DNA of 64,000 bases from Roseibium alexandrii DFL-11 (GCF_000158095.2 NZ_CM011003.1:1-64000); one strand, 5' to 3'; numbered from the stretch's first letter, positions 35,143 through 44,840 are shown. Numbers and translations: made by a program. Notes: a model not told the origin generated them from the letters alone.

Positions 35143-35491
35143 TTTTGTGATTTTTCTAGGCTTGGCCGGGGCCGGACTTTTTTTCATCGAACCAGCCTTC
35201 GCCTCCGGCGGCGGCTCGCTTCCCTGGGAAGGCCCGCTTCAGCAGATCCAGGCGTCTATCAACGGTCCTGTCGCTGGCGCTGTTGGCCTGATCGCGGTGG
35301 CGATTGCAGGCGCTATGCTGATTTTCGGGGGCGAGCTCAACGACTTCGCACGCCGCATGGCCTACGTGGTTCTCGTCCTCGGGATCCTGCTCGGCGCGTC
35401 CACGATCGTCGGCCTGTTCGGTTCTGCCGGTGCCTCCATCGGCATCGCTCCCGCAGTGGAAGCAGCAACCGTGGAACCGGCTCATGGCTGA
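35132..35491 (+). CDS. trbC: Conjugal pilin TrbC (VirB2 family), 119 aa
   Basis: ATG 35132 begins with a signal sequence ([20 protein letters not shown], cleavage probably after AFA). It is followed by two hydrophobic helices, [21 protein letters not shown] and the [20 protein letters not shown] segment, as expected for prepilin of the VirB2/TrbC family. After processing it forms the mating pilus. It overlaps trbB by 11 bases and trbD by eight, showing translational coupling. Confidence 0.93.
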   Translation: MSRNFVIFLGLAGAGLFFIEPAFASGGGSLPWEGPLQQIQASINGPVAGAVGLIAVAIAGAMLIFGGELNDFARRMAYVVLVLGILLGASTIVGLFGSAGASIGIAPAVEAATVEPAHG

Positions 35492-35780
35492 CGCGCCGGG
35501 CCTCAACAGAGCACGGATCCACCGCGCTCTTTCACGCCCGACACTGTTGTTCGGGGCAGACCGGGAGTTGGTGCTCGTGACCGGTCTTGCCTCGGTCATT
35601 CTGATTTTCGTGATCCTGAAGCCCTATGCCGCTGTGCTCGGCGTGGCGATCTGGATCGTGGTCGTTGGCGTGCTGCGGATGATGGCAAAGGTGGACCCTC
35701 TGATGCGCGCTGTCTATCTGCGGCACGTCAAATACTGCACCTACTACCGACCGACATCCACGCCCTGGCGGAAATACTGA
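35484..35780 (+). CDS. trbD: TrbD (VirB3 family) inner-membrane protein, 98 aa
   Basis: ATG 35484 ([20 protein letters not shown]) overlaps the trbC end. The short N-terminal cytoplasmic segment with [19 protein letters not shown] is characteristic of VirB3/TrbD. Two membrane helices follow in tandem ([30 protein letters not shown]), then the conserved [11 protein letters not shown]. VirB3 works with the VirB4 ATPase, whose gene (trbE) starts two bases after this stop. Length is normal. Confidence 0.93.
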   Translation: MADAPGLNRARIHRALSRPTLLFGADRELVLVTGLASVILIFVILKPYAAVLGVAIWIVVVGVLRMMAKVDPLMRAVYLRHVKYCTYYRPTSTPWRKY

Positions 35781-35782
35781 AC

Positions 35783-38218
35783 ATGGTTGCCCTCAAAAAA
35801 TTCCGGCACGTCGCGCCGTCCTTTTCCGACCTGCTCCCGTACGCGGCGCTGGTCGACAACGGCATCGTGCTCCTGAAGGACGGGGGCTTAATGGCCGGCT
35901 GGTATTTTGCCGGGCCGGACAGCGAGAGTTCGACCGCATTCGAGCGGAACGAAGTCTCCAGGCAGATCAATTCGGTTCTCTCCCGCCTCGGCAATGGCTG
36001 GATGATCCAGATGGAAGCGGTTCGCATTCCCTCGACCGGATATCCGGACAAGGAAAGCTCGCATTTTCCGGACCCAATCACGGCCCTGATCGATGACGAG
36101 CGCCGGCAGCGTTTTGAGGCCGGGGAGGGGCATTTCGAAAGCCAGCACGCCCTCATATTGACCTACCGGCCGCCGGAGAAAAACAAGTCCAAGCTGGTGA
36201 AGTACATTTATTCCGACGAAGCCAGCCGGAACACGTCTTTTGCCTCCCGGACGCTTGAGTATTTCAAGACGACCATCCGCGAATTCGAACAGTACATGGC
36301 GAACGTCGTGTCGATCCGGCGCATGGAAACGCAGGAAGTGCCGGAAAGGGAAGGGGAGAGGCGCGGCCGCTACGATGATCTCTTACAGTTCGCCCGCTTC
36401 GGGTTGATCGGCAAAAACCACCCGATCCGGCTCCCTGATATCCCGATGTATCTCGACTATCTGGTGACGGCTGAATTTCATCATGGGCTCAATCCCATCG
36501 TGGACGGCCGGTATGTCGGCGTGGTGGCGATCGACGGGTTCCCTGCCGAAAGCTGGCCGGGGATCCTCAATGCCCTCGATCTCATGCCCATCACCTATCG
36601 CTGGTCCAGCCGGTTCATTTTCCTCGATCCTGTCGAGGCGCGCTCTGTGCTGGAAAAGACCCGCAAGAAGTGGCTGCAGAAGGTGCGGCCGCTGATGGAT
36701 CAGCTCTTTAAAACGAACTCCGGATCGCTCGATCAGGACGCCATGGTGATGGTCGAGGAAACCGAGGACGCGATTGCCGAGGCGAACTCGCAGCTCGTCG
36801 CCTTCGGCCATTACACGCCTGTCATCGTGCTCTTCGACGTGAACCAGGCGCGGCTTCAGGAGAAATGCGAGGCAGTGCGGCGGCTCGTGCAGAACGAAGG
36901 GTTTGGCGGCCGCATAGAAACCCTGAATACCACCGAGGCGTTCCTGGGGAGCCTGCCAGGCGTTTCCTATGCCAACGTTCGCGAGCCTCTGGTGAGCACG
37001 CGCAATCTCGCGGACCTCGCTCCTATGAATTCCGTCTGGGCCGGATCGCCGGAAGCACCTTGTCCGTTCTATCCTGTTGGATCTCCGCCGCTTATGCAGG
37101 TCGCCTCCGGCTCTTCACCGTTCCGCTTCAATCTTCATGTCGGGGATCTGGGGCACACGCTGATCTTCGGGCCAACCGGTTCGGGTAAATCGACGCTTCT
37201 GGCGCTGATCGCAGCTCAGTTCCGGCGCTATGAGAACGCGCAAGTGTTTGTCTTCGACAAGGGCAAGTCGATGTACCCGCTCACGCTTGCCATCGGCGCG
37301 GATCACTATGATGTCGGCAAGTCGGACACACTGGCCTTTGCGCCGCTCTCCTCTCTCGAGGACGACACCGACAAGGCGTTCGCTGCCGAGTGGCTGGAAA
37401 CCCTGATCGAAATGCAGGGCGTGAAGGTCTTGCCGGAGCACCGCAACGCGATCACCACGCAGAATGACCTGATGTCTAAGTCGCAGCGCCGGTCGCTGAC
37501 CGATTTCGTGTCGGGCGTCCAGAACCGGGAGATCAAGGACGCGCTGCAATATTACACAGTGGACGGTCCCATGGGATCGCTCCTCGATGCGGAAGAAGAC
37601 GGCCTGTCGCTGTCCAGGTTCCAGACCTTCGAGATCGAGGAACTGATGAACATGGGCGACCGGAACCTGATCCCGGTCCTGCTGTATCTGTTCCGCCGGA
37701 TCGAAAAACGCCTGACCGGTGAACCAAGCCTGCTCATCCTGGACGAGGCCTGGCTGATGCTCAGTCATCCGGTGTTCCGCGACAAGATCCGGGAATGGCT
37801 CAAGGTTCTCCGCAAGGCCAATTGCGCGGTGGTCCTGGCAACGCAATCGATCTCGGATGCCGACAGATCCGGCATTATCGACGTCCTGAAGGAAAGCTGC
37901 CCGACAAAGGTTTGCCTTCCCAATGGCGAGGCGAAGGTTTCCGGAACACGCGCGTTTTACGAAAAGCTCGGCTTCAACGATCAGCAAATCGAAATCATCG
38001 CCTCCGCGATCCCGAAGCGCGAGTACTACGTCACGTCTCCGGACGGGCGCCGGCTCTTCGATATGGCGCTCGGCCCGATCACGCTGTCCTTCGTCGGGGC
38101 GTCCGCCAAGGACGATCTCAAGCGCATCGAAGACCTTCACCTCCACTACGGCGACAAATGGCCCACTGAGTGGCTCAAACAAAGAGGAATTGCCAATGCC
38201 GAACAGCTCCTTGGCTAG
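35783..38218 (+). CDS. trbE: Conjugation ATPase TrbE (VirB4 family), 811 aa
   Basis: This is the large VirB4-type ATPase. It has an N-terminal CagE/TrbE/VirB domain (ALKKFRHVAPSFSDLLPYAA onward), Walker A FGPTGSGKSTLL at about 463-474, Walker B SLLILDEAWLML near 650, then ATQSISDADRSG and the C-terminal LPNGEAKVSGTRAFYEKLGF. It powers substrate transfer and pilus assembly together with TrbB. Length is typical and there is no lesion. trbJ starts 23 bases before its stop. Confidence 0.97.
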   Translation: MVALKKFRHVAPSFSDLLPYAALVDNGIVLLKDGGLMAGWYFAGPDSESSTAFERNEVSRQINSVLSRLGNGWMIQMEAVRIPSTGYPDKESSHFPDPITALIDDERRQRFEAGEGHFESQHALILTYRPPEKNKSKLVKYIYSDEASRNTSFASRTLEYFKTTIREFEQYMANVVSIRRMETQEVPEREGERRGRYDDLLQFARFGLIGKNHPIRLPDIPMYLDYLVTAEFHHGLNPIVDGRYVGVVAIDGFPAESWPGILNALDLMPITYRWSSRFIFLDPVEARSVLEKTRKKWLQKVRPLMDQLFKTNSGSLDQDAMVMVEETEDAIAEANSQLVAFGHYTPVIVLFDVNQARLQEKCEAVRRLVQNEGFGGRIETLNTTEAFLGSLPGVSYANVREPLVSTRNLADLAPMNSVWAGSPEAPCPFYPVGSPPLMQVASGSSPFRFNLHVGDLGHTLIFGPTGSGKSTLLALIAAQFRRYENAQVFVFDKGKSMYPLTLAIGADHYDVGKSDTLAFAPLSSLEDDTDKAFAAEWLETLIEMQGVKVLPEHRNAITTQNDLMSKSQRRSLTDFVSGVQNREIKDALQYYTVDGPMGSLLDAEEDGLSLSRFQTFEIEELMNMGDRNLIPVLLYLFRRIEKRLTGEPSLLILDEAWLMLSHPVFRDKIREWLKVLRKANCAVVLATQSISDADRSGIIDVLKESCPTKVCLPNGEAKVSGTRAFYEKLGFNDQQIEIIASAIPKREYYVTSPDGRRLFDMALGPITLSFVGASAKDDLKRIEDLHLHYGDKWPTEWLKQRGIANAEQLLG

Positions 38219-38987
38219 ATCGCTCGCCAGCGTTCTTTGTGTGATCGGAATTGCAGGACCGGTCCAGGCTGGTGGCGCGGTCACCGGTGCGACCGAGTTC
38301 ACCCAGATCCTCAACAACAGCGAGCTTATTGCCCTCGGCGGTCAGAACGCCGAGCAGATTGCCAATCAGGTGCAGCAGATCGGCAACCAGATCCAGATGA
38401 TCGAAAACCAGATCTCCATCTACGAGAACATGCTGCAGAACACGCTCTCCCTGCCGATGCAGGTTTGGGGCGAGGTTGAACAGAACCTCGGTCAACTGCA
38501 GAGCCTGGTCCAAAAGGGTCAAGCCATGGCCTTCTCGATGGGCAACCTGGATGACACGCTGAAGCAGCGGTTCCAGAGCTACGCCGACTTCGCGAAGAAC
38601 GGCCTTCCGGACGGGCAGTCGTTTTCGACCATGTACCAAGGCTGGTCCGACACCAACCGGGACACGATTTCTTCGACATTGAAAGCGGCCGGATACACCT
38701 CGGACCAGTTCGCGACCGAAGAGGACACCATGCGCCAGCTCCGGCAGCATTCTCAGTCGGCCGCGGGCCAAAAGCAGGCCCTGCAGGTGGGTCATGAGAT
38801 CGCAGCGCAGCAAGTCGAACAGATTCAGAAGCTGCGCGGTCTTGTCTCCCAGCAGATGACCATGATGGGGACCTGGTACCAGTCCGAGCAGACGAAGAGC
38901 GACCTCGCTCAGTCAAAAAGGGAAAAGTTCTTCAATTCGACAATCTTGCCTGTCACTGGCGGAAAAGAAATGGAAGTGGATTTTTGA
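38196..38987 (+). CDS. trbJ: TrbJ (VirB5-like) conjugal transfer protein, 263 aa
   Basis: ATG 38196 (MPNSSLARSLASVLCVIGIA) starts a signal peptide ending near VQAGG. The mature part is a long helical, Gln-rich protein (NAEQIANQVQQIGNQIQMIE) typical of TrbJ/VirB5, which sits at the pilus tip or helps pilus assembly. It ends with the motif LPVTGGKEMEVDF, which recurs at the end of the following small gene. It overlaps trbE by 23 bases. Confidence 0.93.
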   Translation: MPNSSLARSLASVLCVIGIAGPVQAGGAVTGATEFTQILNNSELIALGGQNAEQIANQVQQIGNQIQMIENQISIYENMLQNTLSLPMQVWGEVEQNLGQLQSLVQKGQAMAFSMGNLDDTLKQRFQSYADFAKNGLPDGQSFSTMYQGWSDTNRDTISSTLKAAGYTSDQFATEEDTMRQLRQHSQSAAGQKQALQVGHEIAAQQVEQIQKLRGLVSQQMTMMGTWYQSEQTKSDLAQSKREKFFNSTILPVTGGKEMEVDF

Positions 38988-38989
38988 TA

Positions 38990-39166
38990 ATGAAACCGAT
39001 GTATTTTGTAATTTTGGCTGCAATTTTGGTCATTTCCGCTTCGGGAGCCATCTATGTCTCACTAAATCTATCCAGTAGCCTACCCGCTTCAGAAAAATCG
39101 ACCAGTGAAGCTCCAACCTTGCTGCCCACAACTGGCGGCAAGGAGATGAGTGTCGATTTTAACTGA
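38990..39166 (+). CDS. trbK: TrbK-position small membrane protein (58 aa)
   Basis: ATG 38990 (MKPMYFVILAAILVISASGA) lies two bases after the trbJ stop; a TTG at 38984 is also in frame. The product is one N-terminal membrane/signal helix plus a short periplasmic tail ending LLPTTGGKEMSVDFN. By position between trbJ and trbL it corresponds to trbK, the entry-exclusion protein of Trb systems. It lacks a lipobox Cys, so it is not the classical lipoprotein. Its tail duplicates that of TrbJ, suggesting a partial gene duplication or a shared interaction motif. The symbol is assigned by position. Confidence 0.7.
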   Translation: MKPMYFVILAAILVISASGAIYVSLNLSSSLPASEKSTSEAPTLLPTTGGKEMSVDFN

Positions 39167-39174
39167 GGCATGTC

Positions 39175-40329
39175 ATGGCCAAGCAAAGCGCATTTATCCT
39201 AACGACCGCAATCTTTCTCCTTGTGATCGTACCCGGCGTTTCACTCGCGCAAGACGGCACAATTCTTACAAGCTTAGAGGATCAAATAAAATCAGCAGCA
39301 AAAAGCTGGGAGACAACAATATCGAACGCCGCCCAGTCCCTGTTTTGGATCCTTGCGGGCATTGAATTTGGCATCGCCGCGGTTTGGCTTGCCGTTCAAG
39401 CAGCAGCGCTTGAAGCTTGGGTTAGCGAATTGGTTCGGCGCATTATGTTTGTCGGCCTGTTTGCGTTCATTTTGACGAATGGTCCTCAATTCGCACAGGC
39501 TGTTGTAGACAGTCTTTTCCAGATTGGAGCCGGCGGCGGCTCAGCCTCACCTGCCAATGTTTTTAATTCAGGCATCAATGTCGCAAGCATCATGTCCAAG
39601 AACGTTCAGTTCGGACTGTTGGCCGATAACGGCCTTGCGATAGCTTCGGTCATTGCGATGGTGGTCGTAGTAATCTGTTTTTCGCTTGTCGCCGCAATTT
39701 TTGTGGCCGTCATGGTGGAAATGTACGTTGGTCTGTTGGCTGGCATAATCATGCTTGGCCTCGGCGGGCTATCCCACACCAAAGACTTCGCAATCCGTTA
39801 CCTCGTTTATGCATTCTCGGTTGGAATGAAATTACTGGGGCTCGTGATGATTGCGAGAATTGGCTCTCAAATACTTATCGGCCTCGCAAATTCCGCAAAA
39901 CCGGATGACGAGTTCATCGCCACACTTACAATTGCCGGGATATCAGTAGTCATTTTCATGGTCGCGATGTACGTCCCGCAGATCCTGCAAGGAGTTGTCC
40001 AGGGCGCTTCGGTCAGCAACGGCATGGAGGTCATTCGTCACGGCACGCAGACCAGCACTTTCGCTGCCGGAACCGCCATTGGCAGCGCTCAAATGGCCGC
40101 CGGTGCGAAGGTAGCTTACGAAACCGCTAGGAACGATGGATCTTCGAGAGGGCAAGCCGCGGCTCAGGCCGCCATGGCTCCCTTTGCAGCCCTTTCCTCA
40201 GCTGCCGCAGACAAGCTCTCTGGCGCCCCTCATGCAGGAAATGCCTCGGCGCTAGGCCTCGCCAATCACAAACTGCGGCAATCCCTACCGAACAAGCCAA
40301 CTGGCGGATCTTCGCCCAAATCCTCCTGA
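39175..40329 (+). CDS. trbL: TrbL (VirB6 family) polytopic membrane protein, 384 aa
   Basis: It has a signal-like N-terminus, then at least five hydrophobic segments (for example FWILAGIEFGIAAVWLAVQA, IMFVGLFAFILTNG, IAMVVVVICFSLVAAIFVAV, VEMYVGLLAGIIMLGLGGL), and a Gly/Ala-rich C-terminal tail from about residue 290. This is the TrbL/VirB6 layout, forming the inner-membrane channel part. The conserved LGGLSHTKDFA and GTQTSTFAAG blocks support the family. The segment from about 38985 to 39950 looks less GC-rich than the flanking trb genes. No lesion. Confidence 0.95.
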   Translation: MAKQSAFILTTAIFLLVIVPGVSLAQDGTILTSLEDQIKSAAKSWETTISNAAQSLFWILAGIEFGIAAVWLAVQAAALEAWVSELVRRIMFVGLFAFILTNGPQFAQAVVDSLFQIGAGGGSASPANVFNSGINVASIMSKNVQFGLLADNGLAIASVIAMVVVVICFSLVAAIFVAVMVEMYVGLLAGIIMLGLGGLSHTKDFAIRYLVYAFSVGMKLLGLVMIARIGSQILIGLANSAKPDDEFIATLTIAGISVVIFMVAMYVPQILQGVVQGASVSNGMEVIRHGTQTSTFAAGTAIGSAQMAAGAKVAYETARNDGSSRGQAAAQAAMAPFAALSSAAADKLSGAPHAGNASALGLANHKLRQSLPNKPTGGSSPKSS

Positions 40330-40344
40330 GCAATAGGCAGTTAG

Positions 40345-41007
40345 ATGGCAAAACACACTCCAATTGGTAATCCCTATCTTGCCGCACGGATGGAATGGAA
40401 CGAGCGATACGGCTCCTACATCCGTACCGCCCGCGCATGGCAGGGCATCGGTCTTATTTCCCTGGCGATGGCTACAATCGGATTCAGCTTTGCGCTCTAC
40501 CAGAGCACCCAGGTAAAACTTGTCCCGTATATCGTCGAGGTGGACAAACTCGGCACACCCGCGATCGGCGGGTTCCCGGCTCAGATCGAATATGCCGACG
40601 AACGCGTCGTTCGCTCCATGCTCGGAGCCTGGATTGCGACTTTCCGCTCTGTCACGCCGGATACAGTCGTTGCCAAAGGCTACATCGATCGCGTCTATGC
40701 GATGCTCCGGCAGACGGACGTCGCCACCCAGAAGGTCAACAATTTCTACCGAACGAACTCCCCATTCGACCGGGCGCAGTCTCGCACCGTGTCCGTCGAG
40801 GTGACAAGCATCGTGCCACTCTCCAATCAATCCTATCAGATCGACTGGACCGAGATCGAACGGGACCGGAAGGGCAAGGAGCTTCAAACGAAGCGCTGGC
40901 GCGGGGTAGCAAATGTCACGATCTCGCCTCCACAGGACGAATCTATCATCCGGCTCAATCCGATCGGCCTTTATCTCAAGGACTTCGATTGGACCGCTCA
41001 ACTATAA
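40345..41007 (+). CDS. trbF: TrbF (VirB8 family) assembly protein, 220 aa
   Basis: The N-terminal [20 protein letters not shown] is diagnostic of TrbF. A single membrane helix follows ([20 protein letters not shown]), then a periplasmic NTF2-like domain ([11 protein letters not shown] ... [20 protein letters not shown]). VirB8 proteins nucleate assembly of the secretion channel at the inner membrane. The gene starts 15 bases after trbL and precedes trbG by 29 bases. Confidence 0.96.
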   Translation: MAKHTPIGNPYLAARMEWNERYGSYIRTARAWQGIGLISLAMATIGFSFALYQSTQVKLVPYIVEVDKLGTPAIGGFPAQIEYADERVVRSMLGAWIATFRSVTPDTVVAKGYIDRVYAMLRQTDVATQKVNNFYRTNSPFDRAQSRTVSVEVTSIVPLSNQSYQIDWTEIERDRKGKELQTKRWRGVANVTISPPQDESIIRLNPIGLYLKDFDWTAQL

Positions 41008-41036
41008 GCAATCCACGCGCTCAGAAAGTAAGAAGA

Positions 41037-41870
41037 ATGTTTCGGAAAACCAGACGGCACGCGGGCTTATGCTTGTTCGCGGCCGCAGCTGCCATCACCG
41101 CCCTGCCTCTTCAAACCTTGGCAGCGGACTACACGGCTAAGGAACTGCGGGCCCTTGGTCTGTCGAGCGACTGGCGTAACGGCCGCGGCGTCATCACCAA
41201 AGGTCCGGACGGCAAGGTGATCTATCTCTATGGCCAGGTCCAGCCAACCGTTGTCTGCGCTCCCCTGCAGGTCTGCGATATCGAATTGCAGCCCGGGGAA
41301 GCTGTTCGCAATGTCATGGTCGGAGATACGGTTCGATGGAAGGTGGATCCTGCAACATCCGGAGGCCCAACCGGAAACTCGGTTCACCTGATCATCAAGC
41401 CGACAGAACCGGGGCTCGTCACATCGATGGTGGTGACGACGTCGAGGCGCACCTATCAGATCAAACTTCAAAGCGACATTCACCGTTACATGGCCCGGGT
41501 AGGCTTCGATTACCCGGAAGATATCCAGGCCAAGTTCGAGGCGGCTAATCGACAGCTCGAAGCCAACACCATTCCGGGTGCAGGCGTCCCCGCCGAAAAC
41601 CTGGACTTCAAATTCCGTGTTCATGGTCAAGCCCGCTGGCGGCCGACACGTGTCTATTCGGACGGTCTCAAGACCTACATCCAGTTTCCGAGTGGAATGG
41701 CGTCCGGTGATGCCCCGGTTCTCTATGTCACCGCTGGTGGACAGAACCAGATCGTCAATTATCGACTGAAGGGCAGCCTCATGATCGTGGACTACATGAT
41801 CGACCAAGCGGTGCTCGTTTCTGGTGTTGGCTACAGCCAGCAAAAAATTCGTATCAACAGAGGAGGGTGA
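41037..41870 (+). CDS. trbG: TrbG (VirB9 family) outer-membrane complex protein, 277 aa
   Basis: ATG 41037 starts a signal peptide ([20 protein letters not shown], cleavage near TLAAD). VirB9-type motifs follow: [20 protein letters not shown] ([17 protein letters not shown]), [20 protein letters not shown], and [20 protein letters not shown] with TYIQFP. It forms part of the outer-membrane core with TrbH and TrbI. The end overlaps the ribosome region of trbH (AGGAGG at about 41860-41865). Confidence 0.95.
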   Translation: MFRKTRRHAGLCLFAAAAAITALPLQTLAADYTAKELRALGLSSDWRNGRGVITKGPDGKVIYLYGQVQPTVVCAPLQVCDIELQPGEAVRNVMVGDTVRWKVDPATSGGPTGNSVHLIIKPTEPGLVTSMVVTTSRRTYQIKLQSDIHRYMARVGFDYPEDIQAKFEAANRQLEANTIPGAGVPAENLDFKFRVHGQARWRPTRVYSDGLKTYIQFPSGMASGDAPVLYVTAGGQNQIVNYRLKGSLMIVDYMIDQAVLVSGVGYSQQKIRINRGG

Positions 41871-41872
41871 CC

Positions 41873-42340
41873 ATGTCGCACACGCGCCGCTCAATTCTAA
41901 AGGCCATTGGCATTTCTGTTCTGGCAACGCCGATGGCTGGCTGTATGACGTCGGAAAGTGGTTGGTTCAACCCAACAACAAGCATTGATGCCGCCAACCT
42001 GTCACCTTCAGCTGCGAGCATCGTCGCCGGCGATATGGTTGCGAAACTCTCCGAGCATGTCGGGGCAGGAACAGGAACGATTTCCCTCAAGGCTGACAAT
42101 TCAGAGTTCGCCCTGGCTCTGGAAAGCTCTCTGCGCGGATGGGGGTATGCAGTCGCCGAAGCGGATCAACAGCCATTAGGCGATACCATCATTCCCCTGG
42201 CCTACACGATCGATTCCGATGCAGGGCAAATCTTCGCTCGTCTCACCACGCCAACTGTCGAATTGGCACGGACCTATCAGGCAACGCCAACCGGAGCATC
42301 ACCGACGAGCCCGGTTTCCGTTTTGACCAGAACTGTCTAG
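41873..42340 (+). CDS. trbH: TrbH lipoprotein (VirB7-like position), 155 aa
   Basis: ATG 41873 is preceded by AGGAGG at ideal spacing; GTG 41867 is less suitable. A lipobox is visible: MSHTRRSILKAIGISVLATP then MAGC, with Cys as the lipidation site. The mature protein contains VAKLSEHVGAGTGTISLKAD and LRGWGYAVAEADQQPLGD, as in TrbH of the Ti-plasmid type trb set. Position between trbG and trbI agrees. It anchors the outer-membrane complex. Confidence 0.9.
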   Translation: MSHTRRSILKAIGISVLATPMAGCMTSESGWFNPTTSIDAANLSPSAASIVAGDMVAKLSEHVGAGTGTISLKADNSEFALALESSLRGWGYAVAEADQQPLGDTIIPLAYTIDSDAGQIFARLTTPTVELARTYQATPTGASPTSPVSVLTRTV

Positions 42341-42352
42341 AGGCGTGCACTC

Positions 42353-43696
42353 ATGAGCAATACGGAATCGAACGTGCATCTGGCGGGTGGCGATATCCGG
42401 CCCGATGACGAAGCCCCCAAGATCCGGCGCCTGAACAAACTTCCCATTTTCTTGTTCGTCGGGCTTGTCGTCGTGTTCGGCGTCGTGATCATCATCGGCC
42501 TTGCCAACCGTGGCATCAACTCAGGGGATAGTGTCGCCGGAGACGAAGGCGGCGCGCCGGCGAGTGGCTTTGCGGATCAGCTCAAAGCCGGCATCAGCAA
42601 CGGCGTCATTGATCCTCCCAGCCAGCTTATTGCAGCGGTCCAACCAGAGCCGGTGAGAGCCGCGGTCCCGGAGAAGGTTCAAAAGCAGAGACCTTTCGGG
42701 AACCCGTTTCAACCGGAACCAGGCAAACCCGACGAGGTCTCGGCTCCGCAGCAATCCGAACCGGATTGGCGTGCTCAACTGGACCAGCGTTTTGAGGAAC
42801 AACAACTGCAGGAGATGCATCGGCAACGGATGAAGCGGCTTCAATCAATCGATGCCGCCCATGACAGCCCCACCACCGTGAACCTCGGCGACCTGCAAGG
42901 CCAGGGGGAGGGGGCTCAAACCACCCAGGGCAATCAAACGGTCAACGGCACCTTTACACGAGGTCCAACATCACCAGATCTCCTGTCAGCTGCCCTGCAG
43001 GCGGCTCAAGGCGGGACTGCCAATGCCGATCCCAACGGACAATACGGCAAACAAGCCTTTTTCAACCAGGACATTACCGAAGCTGGATATCTCGCGAACC
43101 GAGTTGTCCCGCAGCAATCGCCTTATGAACTGAAGCGTGGATCCGTGATCCCGGCAACGCTCATCACCGGCATCAATTCAGACCTCCCTGGCCGGATCAC
43201 TGGCCAGGTCAGGCAGAACGTCTATGACAGCGCCACCGGCCATCTGCTTCTGATCCCTCAGGGAACCAAGCTGTTCGGTCGGTACGATTCCGATGTGTCG
43301 TTCGGTCAGAACCGGGTTCTGGTCGTCTGGACAGATATTATTTTCCCAAACGGTGCCACCTTACAGATCAGCTCCATGGGGGGCGTCGATGGTGAAGGTT
43401 ATGGCGGTTTCAAGGACAAGGTGAACAACCATTACCTTCGGACTTTTGGTTCCGCGGCACTCCTCGCGATTATCGGAACAGGGATCGACATGGCAGTTCC
43501 GGAAAGTTCCACGCTTGCCACCCAGGACACGGCATCCGACGCCGTCCGCCGTAACTTCGCGGAAGTGTTCGGCCGGGTCGTGGAGCGGAGCATCAACAAG
43601 AACCTCGATGTCCAGCCGACAGTGCAGATCCGGCCGGGATACAATTTCAATATTCTGGTCGATCAGGACATCATCTTTCCGGGATCGTATGGCTGA
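42353..43696 (+). CDS. trbI: TrbI (VirB10 family) core-complex protein, 447 aa
   Basis: An N-terminal cytoplasmic segment ends in LNKLPIFLFVG; one membrane helix follows (FLFVGLVVVFGVVIIIGLA), then a Pro/Gln-rich periplasmic linker to about residue 240, and the VirB10 beta-barrel domain (YELKRGSVIPATLITGINSD, QGTKLFGRYDS, VSFGQNRVLVVWTDIIFPNG). It spans both membranes and closes the trb operon. The 250 bases after it, up to merR, hold no gene. No terminator is obvious there. Confidence 0.96.
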   Translation: MSNTESNVHLAGGDIRPDDEAPKIRRLNKLPIFLFVGLVVVFGVVIIIGLANRGINSGDSVAGDEGGAPASGFADQLKAGISNGVIDPPSQLIAAVQPEPVRAAVPEKVQKQRPFGNPFQPEPGKPDEVSAPQQSEPDWRAQLDQRFEEQQLQEMHRQRMKRLQSIDAAHDSPTTVNLGDLQGQGEGAQTTQGNQTVNGTFTRGPTSPDLLSAALQAAQGGTANADPNGQYGKQAFFNQDITEAGYLANRVVPQQSPYELKRGSVIPATLITGINSDLPGRITGQVRQNVYDSATGHLLLIPQGTKLFGRYDSDVSFGQNRVLVVWTDIIFPNGATLQISSMGGVDGEGYGGFKDKVNNHYLRTFGSAALLAIIGTGIDMAVPESSTLATQDTASDAVRRNFAEVFGRVVERSINKNLDVQPTVQIRPGYNFNILVDQDIIFPGSYG

Positions 43697-43948
43697 CTAT
43701 GCTGGAATACAGGAAGGCAATTGAATTAGGGGCCAGAATAAGATTTGCCAAAAATCCTGCGCTTAGTTGGAACGAACATCGAGCAATCGATTTGACCAGT
43801 CTGATTTTCACCACCTGCTACAGCGACAGTCTTTATTAAAGAAGAAATTCGCACAGGCTTATTTGAGCACCGCGTTTGTCAGGTGCAATCAGCCGGCACA
43901 GCCCCCGGGGCGAGCAACTTAGCGGCACAGCCAACCATCCAACAGTTA

Positions 43949-44365
43949 CTACGCTTCAAAGAGCGTTTGGATAATCGGACAGTTCGGGACATCTCCCTTC
44001 GCGCACTCAGACGCCATATTAATAAGAGCCATTTCCAGCTTCTTCAGGTGCTGAATCTTTTCCCTCACAGAACTCAGGTGATCCATTGTCATGGCATGCA
44101 CCTCACCGCAACTGATGCCTTTCTGGTCGACCATTTTCAGCATCTCGCGAATCTCGTCGATACTGAAACCGAGTTCCCGGCTCCGCTTGATAAACGACAA
44201 ACGTTGAAGGTGGTCGTGGGTGTATTGCCGGTTGCCTCCGGCAGTCCGGCCAGGTTTGGGCAGCAACTCGATGCGTTCATAGTAACGGATCGTCTCGATA
44301 TTGACGCCGGTTTCGCGGGACATTGCCCCAATCGGATAACCTCGCGCGTTCGTGATCCCTGACAT
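43949..44365 (-). CDS. merR: MerR mercury-responsive regulator (138 aa)
   Basis: ATG 44365 (MSGITNARGYPIGAMSRETG) is preferred because an alternative ATG at 44383 lies on the -35 box of the divergent promoter. The HTH is IGAMSRETGVNIETIRYYER. Three cysteines at 86 (ISCGEVHA), 121 and 129 (ECAKGDVPNCPI) are where MerR binds Hg(II). It represses, and with Hg(II) activates, merT through the overlong-spacer promoter next to it. The sequence type fits alphaproteobacterial MerR. It is divergent from merT-P-F-A. Confidence 0.94.
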   Translation of the reverse strand: MSGITNARGYPIGAMSRETGVNIETIRYYERIELLPKPGRTAGGNRQYTHDHLQRLSFIKRSRELGFSIDEIREMLKMVDQKGISCGEVHAMTMDHLSSVREKIQHLKKLEMALINMASECAKGDVPNCPIIQTLFEA

Positions 44366-44377
44366 GAGAGAAACCCC

Positions 44378-44408
44378 TTGCATCTGTAGTGACTACAGAC
44401 AGTAAGCC
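44378..44408 (+). promoter_or_regulatory. MerR-controlled mer promoter/operator
   Basis: TTGCAT (44378-44383) and TAAGCC (44403-44408) are separated by 19 bases, the overlong spacing characteristic of MerR-family promoters. The spacer contains the dyad CTGTAGT (44384-44390) G ACTACAG (44392-44398). MerR binds here and twists the DNA when Hg(II) is present. Confidence 0.85.
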
Positions 44409-44440
44409 TTCCCCTTAGTCAGATCAATGAGGGTGTCGGA

Positions 44441-44827
44441 ATGACGACGGACATACATCCAGTGACCAAAAGAGAAACAGACCTTGGTGCGAAGGCCGCT
44501 ACCGCAGGCGGCATACTTGGCGCACTTGCAATGACGTCCTGCTGTATTCTGCCTCTGGTTCTTTTCAGCCTCGGGGCCACAGGCGCCTGGATCGGTCAGC
44601 TTGGTGCGCTCACGCAGTACAAATGGATCTTTTTCGCGTTTGCCGGAGGCGCACTCGGTTACGGGTTCTTGAAGGTTTACAGGCCGACGCCGCAGGCCTG
44701 CGATGATGGGAGTTGCGAACGTCCCCTGCAAAAGCGGTTCATGAAAAGAGCACTTTGGAGCGCAACTTTCGTTGTCGCGCTCTCCTTGGCCTTCCCGTAC
44801 CTCGCTCCGCCGCTGCTCGGCTACTGA
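44441..44827 (+). CDS. merT: MerT mercuric ion transporter (128 aa)
   Basis: Three hydrophobic helices carry the MerT hallmark: a Cys pair at 34-35 in TSCCILPLVLFSLGATGAWI for membrane transfer of Hg(II), and a second pair at 87 and 92 (ACDDGSCE) on the cytoplasmic loop. It passes mercury from MerP to MerA. ATG 44441 lies 33 bases after the -10 box of the MerR promoter. merP starts 13 bases after its stop. Confidence 0.95.
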   Translation: MTTDIHPVTKRETDLGAKAATAGGILGALAMTSCCILPLVLFSLGATGAWIGQLGALTQYKWIFFAFAGGALGYGFLKVYRPTPQACDDGSCERPLQKRFMKRALWSATFVVALSLAFPYLAPPLLGY

Positions 44828-44840
44828 GAAAGGATCCTCC

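Noticed and set aside
43949..44383. ATG 44383 as start of MerR
   Set aside because: It falls on the -35 box of the divergent mer promoter; ATG 44365 leaves the operator free.
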